From the NCBI GenBank assembly GCA_910583835.1, contig CAJTYM010000023.1:1-61621 (forward strand): 61,621 nucleotides of DNA, read 5' to 3'. Every line of letters starts with the position of its first letter. Position 1 is the first letter of the stretch. The DNA comes from an uncultured Lachnospiraceae bacterium. Its GTDB lineage: Bacteria; Bacillota; Clostridia; Lachnospirales; Lachnospiraceae. The translations under genes and the position numbers were made by a program. Positions 28,101-35,414 of the stretch are shown in pieces. The notes beneath the pieces were generated by a model. That model saw only the letters and a list, made by a program, of their open reading frames with translations. It was not told where the DNA came from and made no database searches.

Positions 28101-28948
28101 CTGTGCTGATTGACGGCAACGGGATCACGATAAAGAATGGGCTGATACAGTCTGACAACTATAAGGAAGATACATCTGGCAATCCAACATACGGCAGTAT
28201 GATTAATCTTACAAACGGCAGTTTCAGCTTCGGCGGAGGGAGGCTTGCCTACGATGGAAAAGAGAAGATGAAAGTCAGGGGAGAGGTACAGGCGACCTCA
28301 ATCTATGCAGTAGGGGGCTACACCCTGTTTTCCAATGGCAGTAAAGTTTCCGTGCTGCATGGCCAGTATAGGAATGCCATGAATGACATCTGGTCGTTAA
28401 CCCTTGGATTGGAGGGCTATTCCCAAATAGACTTCCACAGCTACTATGATTTTGAAGACGGCAACGAAATGAAAGGCGAAATGACCATTTCGTCTGACAG
28501 TATCACCATTGACGGCAACATCTATTCCACCACAGGGCAGATTACGGCATCCGACCGTAACATGAAAGGGAACATCAAGCCGCTGACGGACAGGCACATG
28601 GAATTCTTTTCATTGCTGCAGCCAGCGTCATTCACTTTCACGGACGGCACGTCAGGGCGTACGCATGTAGGCTTCATAAGCCAGGATGTTGAAAATGCAA
28701 TGACTAAGGCAGGACTGACGGATCTGGATTTTGCCGGATTCTGTAAGGAAGCCAAAACCATAGAGTTTACGGACGAATATGGCAATAAGAGGCATGGGAC
28801 TGAAAAGGATGAAAACGGAAACCCTGTATATGTCTATGCTTTGAGGTATGAGGAATTCATCGCTCTGAATACTTTCATGATACAGAAGCTGTATGAAGAC
28901 AACAGGAACTTGCGTGATGAAGTGCAGACTTTGCGCAAAGAAAGCTAG
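25175..28948 (+). CDS. tail hub/fibre protein with S74 chaperone domain, 1257 aa
   Basis: ATG 25175 with AAAGGAGG upstream. The N-terminal 400 residues look like a tail-associated hub (gp18/Tal type). The middle is beta-rich fibre. Residues about 1120-1230 are a peptidase S74 intramolecular chaperone, with S1126-D1127 and K1131 in the usual SDxxxK layout and a following VGFISQDV. This domain trimerises fibres and is then cleaved off. A C-terminal coiled coil follows. The frame stops at TAG 28946-28948 but continues open for 29 more codons to TAG 29036-29038, with the same heptad pattern. The last part may therefore have been lost by mutation or be read through. It probably provides host recognition. 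Confidence 0.85.
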   Translation: MEHEHKKPCEIIKMDRYTGMVKMPKLLLMNRSFHVIRDIPFYDNWRILLLGNGLDEIIFDVHKYLDGRLCPVWDEITDLKIVDVEGFGRFEITVDCTDGVETVKSVHGFSLEAELAQVGLHEFHVNDEEAADMEITEYSKGNYDEDGNFIPTTFYREILPGDTPEEAEFKKKHSLLHRVLADKAPHWGIGYVTPWIALDGESQPEESCRFQRTYTANGETIYDFLTGTVAEESNVVFIFDTVNRLINCYSLCDCTDQETGEVLCKGVGDDTFIYIDKENLAFETTVSSDRDGVKNCFRIEGGDDVITDMVRAVNMNGSNYIYQFADFQYSDMSGELRSRIKEYQEMMSSKETQDAYYGNGDVADAFLGGSTTLQVSSELDALYVLNICRNNNIKTDSAGTGSNGYDWTSCYVAALPDRTKELRIGSINYEWTPVSEAFGGMGIFTRLCCAYDMLAYLESTMMPNTDMVADPGTAKAQYDKVVSELTAEGFYVAVSSVNNYNDNLFAGVTNNIEAYAKVFLDSRFDLSVVDGFASYDSSAKAWTGRIRVVQHTDGKNAYPADTSAAQCITVKVNDDELEFAKQKVHKALSKSSMADIDFRVADMTDTEMHGYFRKYSLERLKSFRDGYSSCISILAQMGQTTASDVHKALYSDYQGRCRAVESALKLRQGQADSLNRQIEGIQEEQRAFQYGGECNGKTYAPHDFYAYLGSGELYKEFCSYRREDTYTNSNYVSDGLTTVGCLAKAKELVGAAEKEVKKACMLQRTVSVSLGNLLMLPEFERLHESFALFNYIRMRADGELLKLRIIGIDFAGESPEKIEVTFSDQVKSVDGKMDDLRGIIKQAASMATSYPSTVLQAKQGSDANGEISAMHKDGLNAAKTMLTNNDSNEVTVTQAGILCRRMDDEGHYGDKQLRITGNIMAFTKDNWESIEMAVGEFPIYNPITKKYEMKYGLGAPALVGEMIAGENMVVGNEKGSVLIDGNGITIKNGLIQSDNYKEDTSGNPTYGSMINLTNGSFSFGGGRLAYDGKEKMKVRGEVQATSIYAVGGYTLFSNGSKVSVLHGQYRNAMNDIWSLTLGLEGYSQIDFHSYYDFEDGNEMKGEMTISSDSITIDGNIYSTTGQITASDRNMKGNIKPLTDRHMEFFSLLQPASFTFTDGTSGRTHVGFISQDVENAMTKAGLTDLDFAGFCKEAKTIEFTDEYGNKRHGTEKDENGNPVYVYALRYEEFIALNTFMIQKLYEDNRNLRDEVQTLRKES

Positions 28949-29038
28949 GGACTGAAAGAGGAAAACCAGGGCATGAGAGAAGAAATCCAAGGGCTGCGCA
29001 GAGACATTGGGGACATAAAAGAAAAGCTGGGTATATAG
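28949..29038 (+). other. in-frame continuation of the fibre coiled coil after an amber codon
   Basis: Directly after TAG 28946-28948 the same frame encodes GLKEENQGMREEIQGL and further heptads, ending at TAG 29036-29038. The periodicity runs uninterrupted across the stop, so this is very likely ancestral C-terminus. A single CAG-to-TAG change would explain it. No independent ribosome-binding site is present. Confidence 0.6.
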
Positions 29039-29112
29039 TGGAGATATAAAGTATTATAGGCAGCCAGGATAATGGACATTATAACGGCTGCTGATAATGC
29101 AGGATATTGATG

Positions 29113-29145
29113 ATAAGGCATTGTGCGTTTTGCGCAGTGCCTTAT
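29113..29145 (+). terminator. strong hairpin after the fibre gene
   Basis: A 14-bp stem with two G-U pairs, ATAAGGCATTGTGC with GCGCAGTGCCTTAT, and a 5-base loop. No T run follows, so it may be a bidirectional or Rho-dependent end, or an mRNA 3' stabiliser of the tail operon. It lies 61 bases before the integrase. Confidence 0.5.
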
Positions 29146-29206
29146 GTTGTCGGCAAAATATATATGCAGTAAGCTATGGGGCATATGGAAATTTTATGCC
29201 TAGCAG

Positions 29207-30487
29207 TTGAATAAGGATAGAAAATATAAAAAATGCAGAGGTGAATATATTATAGGAAATAATATAGATGTGAACAAACTGAAATATGACCAGGGAACTG
29301 AAATATTGCAGTTTATCATAAACAATGGTATGATTGACATAAGCGATGTGCAGAATAGCATTGAGACTATGAAAAGAGAAGAATTGTTAAAGAAGCACCC
29401 ATACAAAATCTGGCAAGGAAAGGATGGAGAGTGGTACACAAAACTATTAGAATCAGATGGGAAAAAGAAATTAAGGCATAGAAAAAGCCGGAAACAGTTA
29501 GAGGATGTTATAATTGACCATATTAAAAAAACAGTCGAATGTCCGACAATAGAAACTATTTTTGAAGAATGGGCATCTATCAGGCTGGAGCGTGGCGAAA
29601 TTGAAAAGTCTACATATAGTAGGTATAAGCGTGATTTTGACAGGTATTTCGCGAAATTCAAAAGTTACAAAATACAGTCAGTTACAGAACTTGAAATTGA
29701 AGATTTTGTAAAAAGGACAATTCGGGAGTTTAATCTGACAAGGAAAGCATTTAGTAACATGCGTACGTTAATATATGGCATCTTCCGCTATGCAAAGAAA
29801 AAAGGATTGGTTTGTTTTACAATCAAGACAGTAATGGATGATATTGAATTTTCCAAAAATGAGTTTAAGAAAGTGCACCATGAAGATAATGAGCAGGTAT
29901 TTATGATAAATGAAGAAGAAAAAATGGTGGAATATTTAAAGGACAATCCAGATTTGTTAAATTTAGGGTTGCTATTACTTTTTAAAACAGGTCTGAGAAT
30001 TGGGGAGTTAACAGCATTAAACAAAGAAGATATAAATGGAAATATCATTCATATATCAAGGACGGAGACCATTTATCAGGATGAAAACGGTGAGACGCAT
30101 TATGACGTAAAAGATTTTCCCAAAACAGAAGCAGGTGTCAGGGATGTAATTGTACCAGATAATTATAAATGGATTCTCACAAAAATCAGACGGCAGTGTC
30201 CGTTTGGAAACTATGTATTCATGCAAGGCGGAGAAAGAATACGAAGTTATGTGTTTAGAACAAGGCTATATTCAAATTGTAGGAAATTAGGAATAACTGT
30301 AAAATCGCCACATAAAGTACGAAAAACATATGGATCTAAGTTATATGACGCGGGGACAATACCAGAATCATTTATGATAGAACAGATGGGACATACTGAC
30401 ATCACATGTTTAAAGAAGCATTATTATTACAATCGTTTGGACAACGAAGAGAAGCAGAATATATTAAATCAGGTTGCCATTTTATGA
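29207..30487 (+). CDS. int: tyrosine-type integrase, 426 aa
   Basis: The start is taken as TTG 29207, though the ribosome-binding site is weak; an ATG near 29329 is possible. The N-terminal arm-binding region (residues 50-100) has the K/W-rich beta pattern of phage integrases, followed by a SAM-like core-binding domain (110-210). The catalytic domain has R264 (LRIGEL), H369-x-x-R372 (HKVRK), H396 (GHTD) and Y406 or its neighbours (HYYY), so all the key residues are present. It would catalyse site-specific integration and excision. The attachment-site-like sequence lies 69 bases downstream, the usual layout at the end of an integrated element. AT-rich like the left arm. Confidence 0.93.
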   Translation: MNKDRKYKKCRGEYIIGNNIDVNKLKYDQGTEILQFIINNGMIDISDVQNSIETMKREELLKKHPYKIWQGKDGEWYTKLLESDGKKKLRHRKSRKQLEDVIIDHIKKTVECPTIETIFEEWASIRLERGEIEKSTYSRYKRDFDRYFAKFKSYKIQSVTELEIEDFVKRTIREFNLTRKAFSNMRTLIYGIFRYAKKKGLVCFTIKTVMDDIEFSKNEFKKVHHEDNEQVFMINEEEKMVEYLKDNPDLLNLGLLLLFKTGLRIGELTALNKEDINGNIIHISRTETIYQDENGETHYDVKDFPKTEAGVRDVIVPDNYKWILTKIRRQCPFGNYVFMQGGERIRSYVFRTRLYSNCRKLGITVKSPHKVRKTYGSKLYDAGTIPESFMIEQMGHTDITCLKKHYYYNRLDNEEKQNILNQVAIL

Positions 30488-30555
30488 CGAGGGAACAAAG
30501 GGAACAAAACTAAAACGCTGAAAGCCTTGAAAACATTGGATTTCTGGCATAGTAA

Positions 30556-30582
30556 GTGGGGTTCGATTCCCCTACGGGCTAC
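30556..30582 (+). other. putative attachment site, tRNA 3'-end-like
   Basis: GGGGTTCGATTCCCC followed by TACGGGCTA has the T-arm (TTCGATT loop, GGGG/CCCC stem) and 3' acceptor-strand look of a tRNA, but no 5' half is present upstream. This is what integration into a tRNA 3' end leaves at the integrase-proximal boundary; the intact gene would be at the left end, outside the window. A terminator follows on the chromosomal side. I cannot name the tRNA, and CCA is not encoded. Confidence 0.6.
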
Positions 30583-30618
30583 TTGCTATTTTAATTGAAT
30601 AGCCCAACCCGAAAAGTG

Positions 30619-30657
30619 CTGTAAACCCTGATTTTATGCGGTTTACAGTATTTTTTT
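30619..30657 (+). terminator. intrinsic terminator beyond the attachment site
   Basis: CTGTAAACC (30619-30627) pairs perfectly with GGTTTACAG (30640-30648), followed by TATTTTTTT. It probably was the terminator of the tRNA used as attachment site before integration. Confidence 0.85.
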
Positions 30658-30766
30658 AACTGGAAAAAAGTACTGTATGGAAACGCTTGAAAACGTGAGG
30701 GAACTATAAAAGAAACTTTAAAATTCAATAGGTCTTTTTATATGCAAATGCAAGGAGGGGATGTCA

Positions 30767-31363
30767 ATGAATGATGTATACAAAATTACACTGCTGATTA
30801 GTATTATTGGGGCTTGTGCATGGTTGCCAGAAATTTGGAAGTTAGTAAAATATTCCCATTCCAAACTTGAGGCTGCTTTAATTGACATAATACACATAAA
30901 GGATTTTACATTAACACCCCAAAATAAAGAATTAGAACCCAAAAAAGGGCAAATGGTTGTTTTGGCAATAGTATTTTTTAATTATTATAAATCGTTTTTT
31001 ATTCGGGATTTCCAAATAGAAATAATTCTATATAGAAATGGTGAAACAGCCCGAAAAGCAATAATTGGAAATGTTGTAAACTATTATCAAGGCGAAGAAC
31101 GCATGAGGCTTGCGTTGCCATTTAAATCAAATCTTTTTGCCAATCCCTTGATTATGTCAGGGAAAAATAATATAAGAATAATCCCATGCCTGTTGGAAAA
31201 CATTTCTTCTGATAAAATTAGTATGCACGATATTAAAGAGATTAAATTTACATATGAAAGTCAAGTGATATTTAGAAGAAAAAAAATAATAAAAGTAAAA
31301 TGTGATGCTGATCGCTTTAGCAATCCAAAGTATATCAGCCAATATATTGAAAAAATAGATTAG
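30767..31363 (+). CDS. hypothetical membrane-anchored protein, 198 aa
   Basis: I prefer ATG 30767, 8 bases after AGGAGG; ATG 30761 abuts that site. Residues 5-25 form a single hydrophobic segment (LLISIIGACAWL), probably an N-terminal membrane anchor with the rest cytoplasmic or extracellular. The remainder is beta-rich with a basic C-terminus. Not recognised. AT-rich compared with the translation operon downstream, so possibly a separately acquired gene next to the element boundary. Confidence 0.55.
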   Translation: MNDVYKITLLISIIGACAWLPEIWKLVKYSHSKLEAALIDIIHIKDFTLTPQNKELEPKKGQMVVLAIVFFNYYKSFFIRDFQIEIILYRNGETARKAIIGNVVNYYQGEERMRLALPFKSNLFANPLIMSGKNNIRIIPCLLENISSDKISMHDIKEIKFTYESQVIFRRKKIIKVKCDADRFSNPKYISQYIEKID

Positions 31364-31439
31364 ATTTGTATTATTAAGATACTAATCATAATGAGATAGA
31401 GATAGCAGGTACATCCATAATGTAGAAAGGAATAAAGGC

Positions 31440-31469
31440 TTTACACCTGAACCGTACGTCTGGTATAAT
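31440..31469 (+). promoter_or_regulatory. sigma-A promoter of the 62-aa gene
   Basis: TTTACA (31440-31445), 18 bases, TATAAT (31464-31469), about 40 bases before the ATG at 31510. Confidence 0.6.
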
Positions 31470-31509
31470 GGAGCTACCATAAAACAGGCTATAGAAAGTA
31501 GGTGATGAT

Positions 31510-31698
31510 ATGCCTGGTGCAGCAGATATAATAAAAGATTATGTTATAGAATTTTCCAGATTGCAAGATTGGATGATTCCAATTAAAGAAACTAATCCAG
31601 AAACATACAATTCAATGCATAAAAGGTATATTGAGTTAAAAGTTACATTGTCAAGTTTGGGTGTAAATCTTACAGAACTCGACAAAATCAAAGAATAG
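31510..31698 (+). CDS. hypothetical protein, 62 aa
   Basis: ATG 31510 with AGGTGATG upstream and a good promoter at 31440. The protein is small and helical, with an acidic N-terminus and a Leu/Val-rich C-terminal half. No family recognised. It is bracketed by its own promoter and the promoter of the lipoprotein gene, so it is probably a single-gene transcript. Confidence 0.5.
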   Translation: MPGAADIIKDYVIEFSRLQDWMIPIKETNPETYNSMHKRYIELKVTLSSLGVNLTELDKIKE

Positions 31699-31773
31699 CA
31701 ACTGGCAGAATAACCAAAAACCTAAAGGTGTAAAGTTTTTACTTAATTATCAAGGGCTTTGCATCTTTTGGAT

Positions 31774-31802
31774 TTGACTATGATTACAAAATATACTATA
31801 AA
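31774..31802 (+). promoter_or_regulatory. sigma-A promoter of the lipoprotein gene
   Basis: TTGACT (31774-31779), 17 bases, TATAAA (31797-31802), 22 bases before the ATG at 31825. Confidence 0.55.
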
Positions 31803-31824
31803 TTTACAAAAGGGAGAAAAGGTT

Positions 31825-32730
31825 ATGAAAAGAAAAATTGTGTTTTTAATAGTTGCTTCATTTACTTGTTTGTTAGTGGCATGTGGCAGTAAGGTTCCTG
31901 AAATCAATAGTGCGATTCAAGAATTGAGTGAAGGAGAGGAAATCACACAAGCACAGATAGATTCATTGTTTGCAGAGTATGAGGCGTTATCAGCGGGCGA
32001 TAAAGAAAAGATTGAAAATTATGAAGTTTTGGAAAAATATAAAGATGTAAATATTGATACGGTTAAGGGACTTCAAAGTTCTGTTGATAGTGTTACCGAT
32101 GACACAGCTCTTAGAGACTTAATGACAATTAAGAATGATTATGAAGCGCTGAACGAGAACGAAAAAAGATTGATGGATGTGTCAGGTATTCAGGATAAAT
32201 TGGATTCATTGGAAGGCGTAGATATAGATAAAGTAGAAAGTATGGAAAGTTCTATTGCTGAAATAAACGATAAGACACCATTTTCAAATATAGTTGAATT
32301 AAAAGAAAAATATGATAGTTTAACCATGAATGAGAAAAAGCTGGTTGAGTTTTCGGCAGTGGAAAGCAGATTTGAACTTACTGATTTAGAAAAAGCTGCA
32401 TTGGAAGCTGCCAAAAACGTAAAATCTTGTATGAAAAGCGAAAGTAGTTTTAAGGTCAAAAAAATACTTGTCAAAGATGATTTGGAAAAAATGAGTTTTT
32501 ATTGGGTTCTTATTGATTATTCAGGAGACAATAGTTTTGGTGTCAGTTTAGATTCTACATCATGTTTTGGGATTTCGCCAGAATTTGAGGATCCTTTTTT
32601 TCCTTTGGCTCAGCTTACAGGAATTGAGGACTACTTAAATGGAACGACATCTTATCTGGAATATGTAAAATGCACAGAGGAAGAAGTGGAAATAGATGTT
32701 GAAAAGATACAGTATTACCTGGAACAATAA
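31825..32730 (+). CDS. putative lipoprotein, 301 aa
   Basis: ATG 31825 follows GGGAG. A 66-base upstream extension is open but lacks a ribosome-binding site and would bury the signal peptide. The N-terminus is KRK, a hydrophobic core, then the lipobox LVAC, so the protein is lipidated at Cys and anchored outside the membrane. Residues 25-210 contain three similar helical repeats ending in SLTxNEKxL or ALNENEKRL patterns, separated by acidic linkers. The C-terminal 90 residues look like a small globular beta-rich domain. No enzymatic motif. Probably a cell-envelope protein. Confidence 0.7.
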   Translation: MKRKIVFLIVASFTCLLVACGSKVPEINSAIQELSEGEEITQAQIDSLFAEYEALSAGDKEKIENYEVLEKYKDVNIDTVKGLQSSVDSVTDDTALRDLMTIKNDYEALNENEKRLMDVSGIQDKLDSLEGVDIDKVESMESSIAEINDKTPFSNIVELKEKYDSLTMNEKKLVEFSAVESRFELTDLEKAALEAAKNVKSCMKSESSFKVKKILVKDDLEKMSFYWVLIDYSGDNSFGVSLDSTSCFGISPEFEDPFFPLAQLTGIEDYLNGTTSYLEYVKCTEEEVEIDVEKIQYYLEQ

Positions 32731-32852
32731 GAGTAATTTACAGACAGCAGGAGTGTCAGCCGGGAGAGGCACATTTTGGGAACAATAGATGCATTACAGC
32801 AGCCATAAGATATGGGTTATTCCTGTATTCACTATCCAAAAGTATTTTTTTC

Positions 32853-32881
32853 TTGCATTTTCTGGTATTAAGTGCTATTAT
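32853..32881 (+). promoter_or_regulatory. promoter of the rimP-nusA-infB operon
   Basis: TTGCAT (32853-32858), 17 bases, TATTAT (32876-32881). Its start point would be about 20 bases before the terminator-like hairpin at 32909. Confidence 0.6.
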
Positions 32882-32908
32882 GTATATGATAACTAGATAA
32901 TCTAAGAC

Positions 32909-32940
32909 TTGAGAGTGGGCAGATGTCCACTCTCAATTTT
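32909..32940 (+). terminator. terminator-like hairpin in the rimP leader, possible attenuator
   Basis: TTGAGAGTGG (32909-32918) pairs perfectly with CCACTCTCAA (32927-32936), followed by TTTT. It sits between a good promoter and rimP, so it may attenuate transcription of the nusA operon. NusA itself acts on such hairpins, which would allow feedback. It could also be the terminator of an upstream transcript. Confidence 0.65.
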
Positions 32941-32986
32941 GTGCGTAGGCGCGCAAAGGGAAATTCAGCGGAAAGGCAGGTGTGAT

Positions 32987-33454
32987 ATGTCAAGAAGAGA
33001 GTTTTATGAGCAGAAGACAGAAGATTTGTTAAAGCCCATAATGGAAGAATATCAGTTTGAGCTGGTAGATGTGGAATATGTGAAAGAAGGCGGCAACTGG
33101 TATCTGCGGGCTTATATAGATAAAGAAGGCGGGATTACGGTGGATGACTGCGAACTTGTGAGCCGGCGGATGAGTGATTTGCTGGATGAGCAGGACTATA
33201 TTGAGGAATCTTATATATTTGAAGTGAGTTCCCCGGGGCTTGGCAGGCCCTTGAAGAAAGAGAAAGACTATGTGAGGAGCATGGGCAAAGAATTAGAAAT
33301 CCATACTTACCGTGCCATCAATAAGGAAAAAGAATTTTATGGGATTTTAAAAGCTTATGATGACAAGACAGTGACGATAAAGATGGATGATGGAGCAGAG
33401 CTGACTTTTGCAAAATCAGAGATTTCATTAATCCGTCTTGCTTTTGATTTTTAA
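32987..33454 (+). CDS. rimP: ribosome maturation factor RimP
   Basis: 155 residues from ATG 32987, with AAGGCAGG upstream; the longer frame from 32909 starts inside the leader hairpin. It has the RimP pattern: helical N-terminus, VDVEYVKEGG strand, LRAYIDKEGG, CELVSRR, then the hallmark FEVSSPGLxRPL, followed by an SH3-like C-terminal domain. RimP assists 30S subunit maturation. It is the first gene of the conserved rimP-nusA-ylxR-ylxQ-infB-rbfA cluster. Confidence 0.95.
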   Translation: MSRREFYEQKTEDLLKPIMEEYQFELVDVEYVKEGGNWYLRAYIDKEGGITVDDCELVSRRMSDLLDEQDYIEESYIFEVSSPGLGRPLKKEKDYVRSMGKELEIHTYRAINKEKEFYGILKAYDDKTVTIKMDDGAELTFAKSEISLIRLAFDF

Positions 33455-33557
33455 GGAGACCCTGATTACGTCAGTGTTTCCCCAGAAACTCCGTTGGCTG
33501 CGCACGGATTTGCAAAAATACGCCAAATAACAGAAAACAATTCAGGAGGATAAAAAA

Positions 33558-34826
33558 ATGAACAATGAGTTATTAGAAGCGTTAAACATATTGGAGAAGG
33601 AGAAGGACATCAGCAAAGAGACATTGCTGGAAGCGATTGAAAATTCACTGCTCACTGCCTGTAAGAATCATTTCGGCAAGTCGGATAATATTAAAGTAGA
33701 CATGAATCCCGAGACTTGTGAATACCACGTATATGCAGAGAAGACAGTTGTGGAGGAAGTGGAAGACGATGTGACTCAGATTAGCTTGGGGAATGCCAAG
33801 ATGATTGACTCCAAGTATGAGCTGGGCGATATCGTAAATATTGAAGTGAAATCCAAAGAGTTTGGCAGGATTGCCACCCAGAATGCCAAGAACGTGATTT
33901 TGCAGAAAATCCGCGAGGAAGAGCGTAAGGTATTGTTTGACCAGTATTACGAGAAAGAAAAAGATGTGGTCACCGGCATTGTGCAGCGGTATGTTGGCAA
34001 AAATATCAGCATTAATTTGGGAAAAGTGGATGCCATTTTGAGTGAGAATGAGCAGATAAAAGGCGAGGTATTCCAGCCTACAGAGCGTATCAAACTCTAT
34101 ATCCTGGAAGTGAAGTCCACTTCCAAAGGTCCGAAAATCCTGGTATCCAGAACTCATCCGGAATTAGTCAAACGCCTTTTTGAGTCTGAGGTTACTGAGG
34201 TGAAGGAAGGGATTGTGGAAATCAAAAGCATTTCCAGAGAGGCTGGAAGCAGGACGAAGATTGCCGTATGGAGCAATGACCCCGATGTCGATCCGGTGGG
34301 AGCATGTGTGGGCCTGAATGGCGTCAGGGTGAACGCCATCGTCAATGAACTTCGGGGAGAGAAAATAGATATCATCAACTGGAGCGACAATGCGGCGATG
34401 CTGATTGAAAATGCGCTGAGTCCGGCAAAGGTCATTTCCGTCATTGCCGATGCAGAAGAAAAGACTGCCAAAGTAGTCGTACCGGATTACCAGCTTTCCC
34501 TCGCAATCGGAAAAGAAGGGCAGAATGCAAGGCTGGCAGCAAGGCTGACCGGGTTTAAGATTGACATCAAGAGCGAGACGCAGGCAAGGGAAGCCGGAGA
34601 TTTCATGGACTATGAGAACGATTACGAAGAATATGATGAATATGAGGAGGGAGCGTACGAGGAGGACGGATATGCTGAGCCATCTGGAGATGAGAACTCT
34701 TCTGATTATGAAGAACTGCCTGAGGGTGAGGAATTTTCAGGCTATGAGGGATCGTCTGGCGAAGAAGAATCTTCTGATTATGAAGCATTAGCGGCAGACA
34801 GTTATGAGGAGCAGTCAAATGAATAA
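33558..34826 (+). CDS. nusA: transcription termination/antitermination factor NusA
   Basis: 422 residues with AGGAGG upstream of ATG 33558. Order: N-terminal RNAP-binding domain (1-130), S1 domain starting near VVTGIVQRYVGKN (136-200), two KH domains (GACVGLNGVRV and LAIGKEGQNARLAARLTG), and a C-terminal tail of about 65 residues, almost all Glu, Asp, Tyr, Ser and Gly, with repeats of SSDYE/EE. It modulates RNA polymerase pausing and termination. Acidic tails occur in several Clostridia NusA proteins but vary in length; this one is notably repetitive. Stop overlaps the ylxR start. Confidence 0.95.
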   Translation: MNNELLEALNILEKEKDISKETLLEAIENSLLTACKNHFGKSDNIKVDMNPETCEYHVYAEKTVVEEVEDDVTQISLGNAKMIDSKYELGDIVNIEVKSKEFGRIATQNAKNVILQKIREEERKVLFDQYYEKEKDVVTGIVQRYVGKNISINLGKVDAILSENEQIKGEVFQPTERIKLYILEVKSTSKGPKILVSRTHPELVKRLFESEVTEVKEGIVEIKSISREAGSRTKIAVWSNDPDVDPVGACVGLNGVRVNAIVNELRGEKIDIINWSDNAAMLIENALSPAKVISVIADAEEKTAKVVVPDYQLSLAIGKEGQNARLAARLTGFKIDIKSETQAREAGDFMDYENDYEEYDEYEEGAYEEDGYAEPSGDENSSDYEELPEGEEFSGYEGSSGEEESSDYEALAADSYEEQSNE

Positions 34827-35091
34827 GAAAGTTCCTATGCGCCAGTGTGTCGGCTGCAGAGAAATGAAGAGTAAGAAAGAATTATTTCGTGTAATTAAAA
34901 CAGCTGAAAATGAGATTCTTTTGGATGCCACAGGCAGAAAAAATGGCAGAGGGGCATATATATGCCCGAATAAAGAATGTCTTTTTCAGGCATTGAAAAG
35001 CAAAGGTTTGGAGCGGTCGTTAAAAACTGCAATACCTCAGGAAGTAATAGAGGATTTGACAAAGGAGATGGAAATTATTGCAAAAGGATAG
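34819..35091 (+). CDS. ylxR: YlxR family RNA-binding protein
   Basis: 90 residues from ATG 34819, overlapping the nusA stop by 8 bases, with GAGGAG upstream. It carries the YlxR signature CVGCREMKSKKELFRVI and GRGAYICPN. The family (RnpM in some Firmicutes) binds RNA and has been linked to RNase P regulation. Its position is the conserved one between nusA and ylxQ. Confidence 0.93.
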   Translation: MNKKVPMRQCVGCREMKSKKELFRVIKTAENEILLDATGRKNGRGAYICPNKECLFQALKSKGLERSLKTAIPQEVIEDLTKEMEIIAKG

Positions 35092-35398
35092 GATATTATC
35101 CATGCTTGGCTTGGCTGCCAAAGCGGGAAAGATTGCAAGCGGAGAATTTTCTACAGAGAGAGCGGTAAAATCTGGCAGTGCATTTCTTGTGATTGTGTCT
35201 GAGGAGGCCTCAGAAAATACGAAAAAACTGTTTCGCGATAAGTGTTCCTTTTATCAGGTTCCTATGTATTTGTATGCTTCTAAGGAGGCGCTGGGAAACG
35301 CGATTGGCAAGCAGTTCCGGGCATCCCTTGCGGTACTCGATGAAGGCTTTGCCAAAAGCTTGGAGGAAAAGTTGGAATTAGCAGAGAAAACGGAATGA
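35078..35398 (+). CDS. ylxQ: L7Ae-family ribosomal-like protein YlxQ
   Basis: 106 residues from TTG 35078, with AAGGAG upstream and overlap with ylxR; ATG 35102 would remove conserved residues of the first helix. The fold pattern GLAAKAGKIASGEFSTERAV, then VIVSEEASENT, matches L7Ae/L30e kink-turn-binding proteins of this operon. Exact role unknown. Confidence 0.9.
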   Translation: MQKDRILSMLGLAAKAGKIASGEFSTERAVKSGSAFLVIVSEEASENTKKLFRDKCSFYQVPMYLYASKEALGNAIGKQFRASLAVLDEGFAKSLEEKLELAEKTE

Positions 35399-35414
35399 CG
35401 GAGGTAGTAAAAGC

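Noticed and set aside
30551..30582. Complete tRNA gene
   Set aside because: Only a T-arm and 3' acceptor-like stretch exist. No D-arm or anticodon arm is found upstream, and one T-stem pair is mismatched. Kept as an att remnant.
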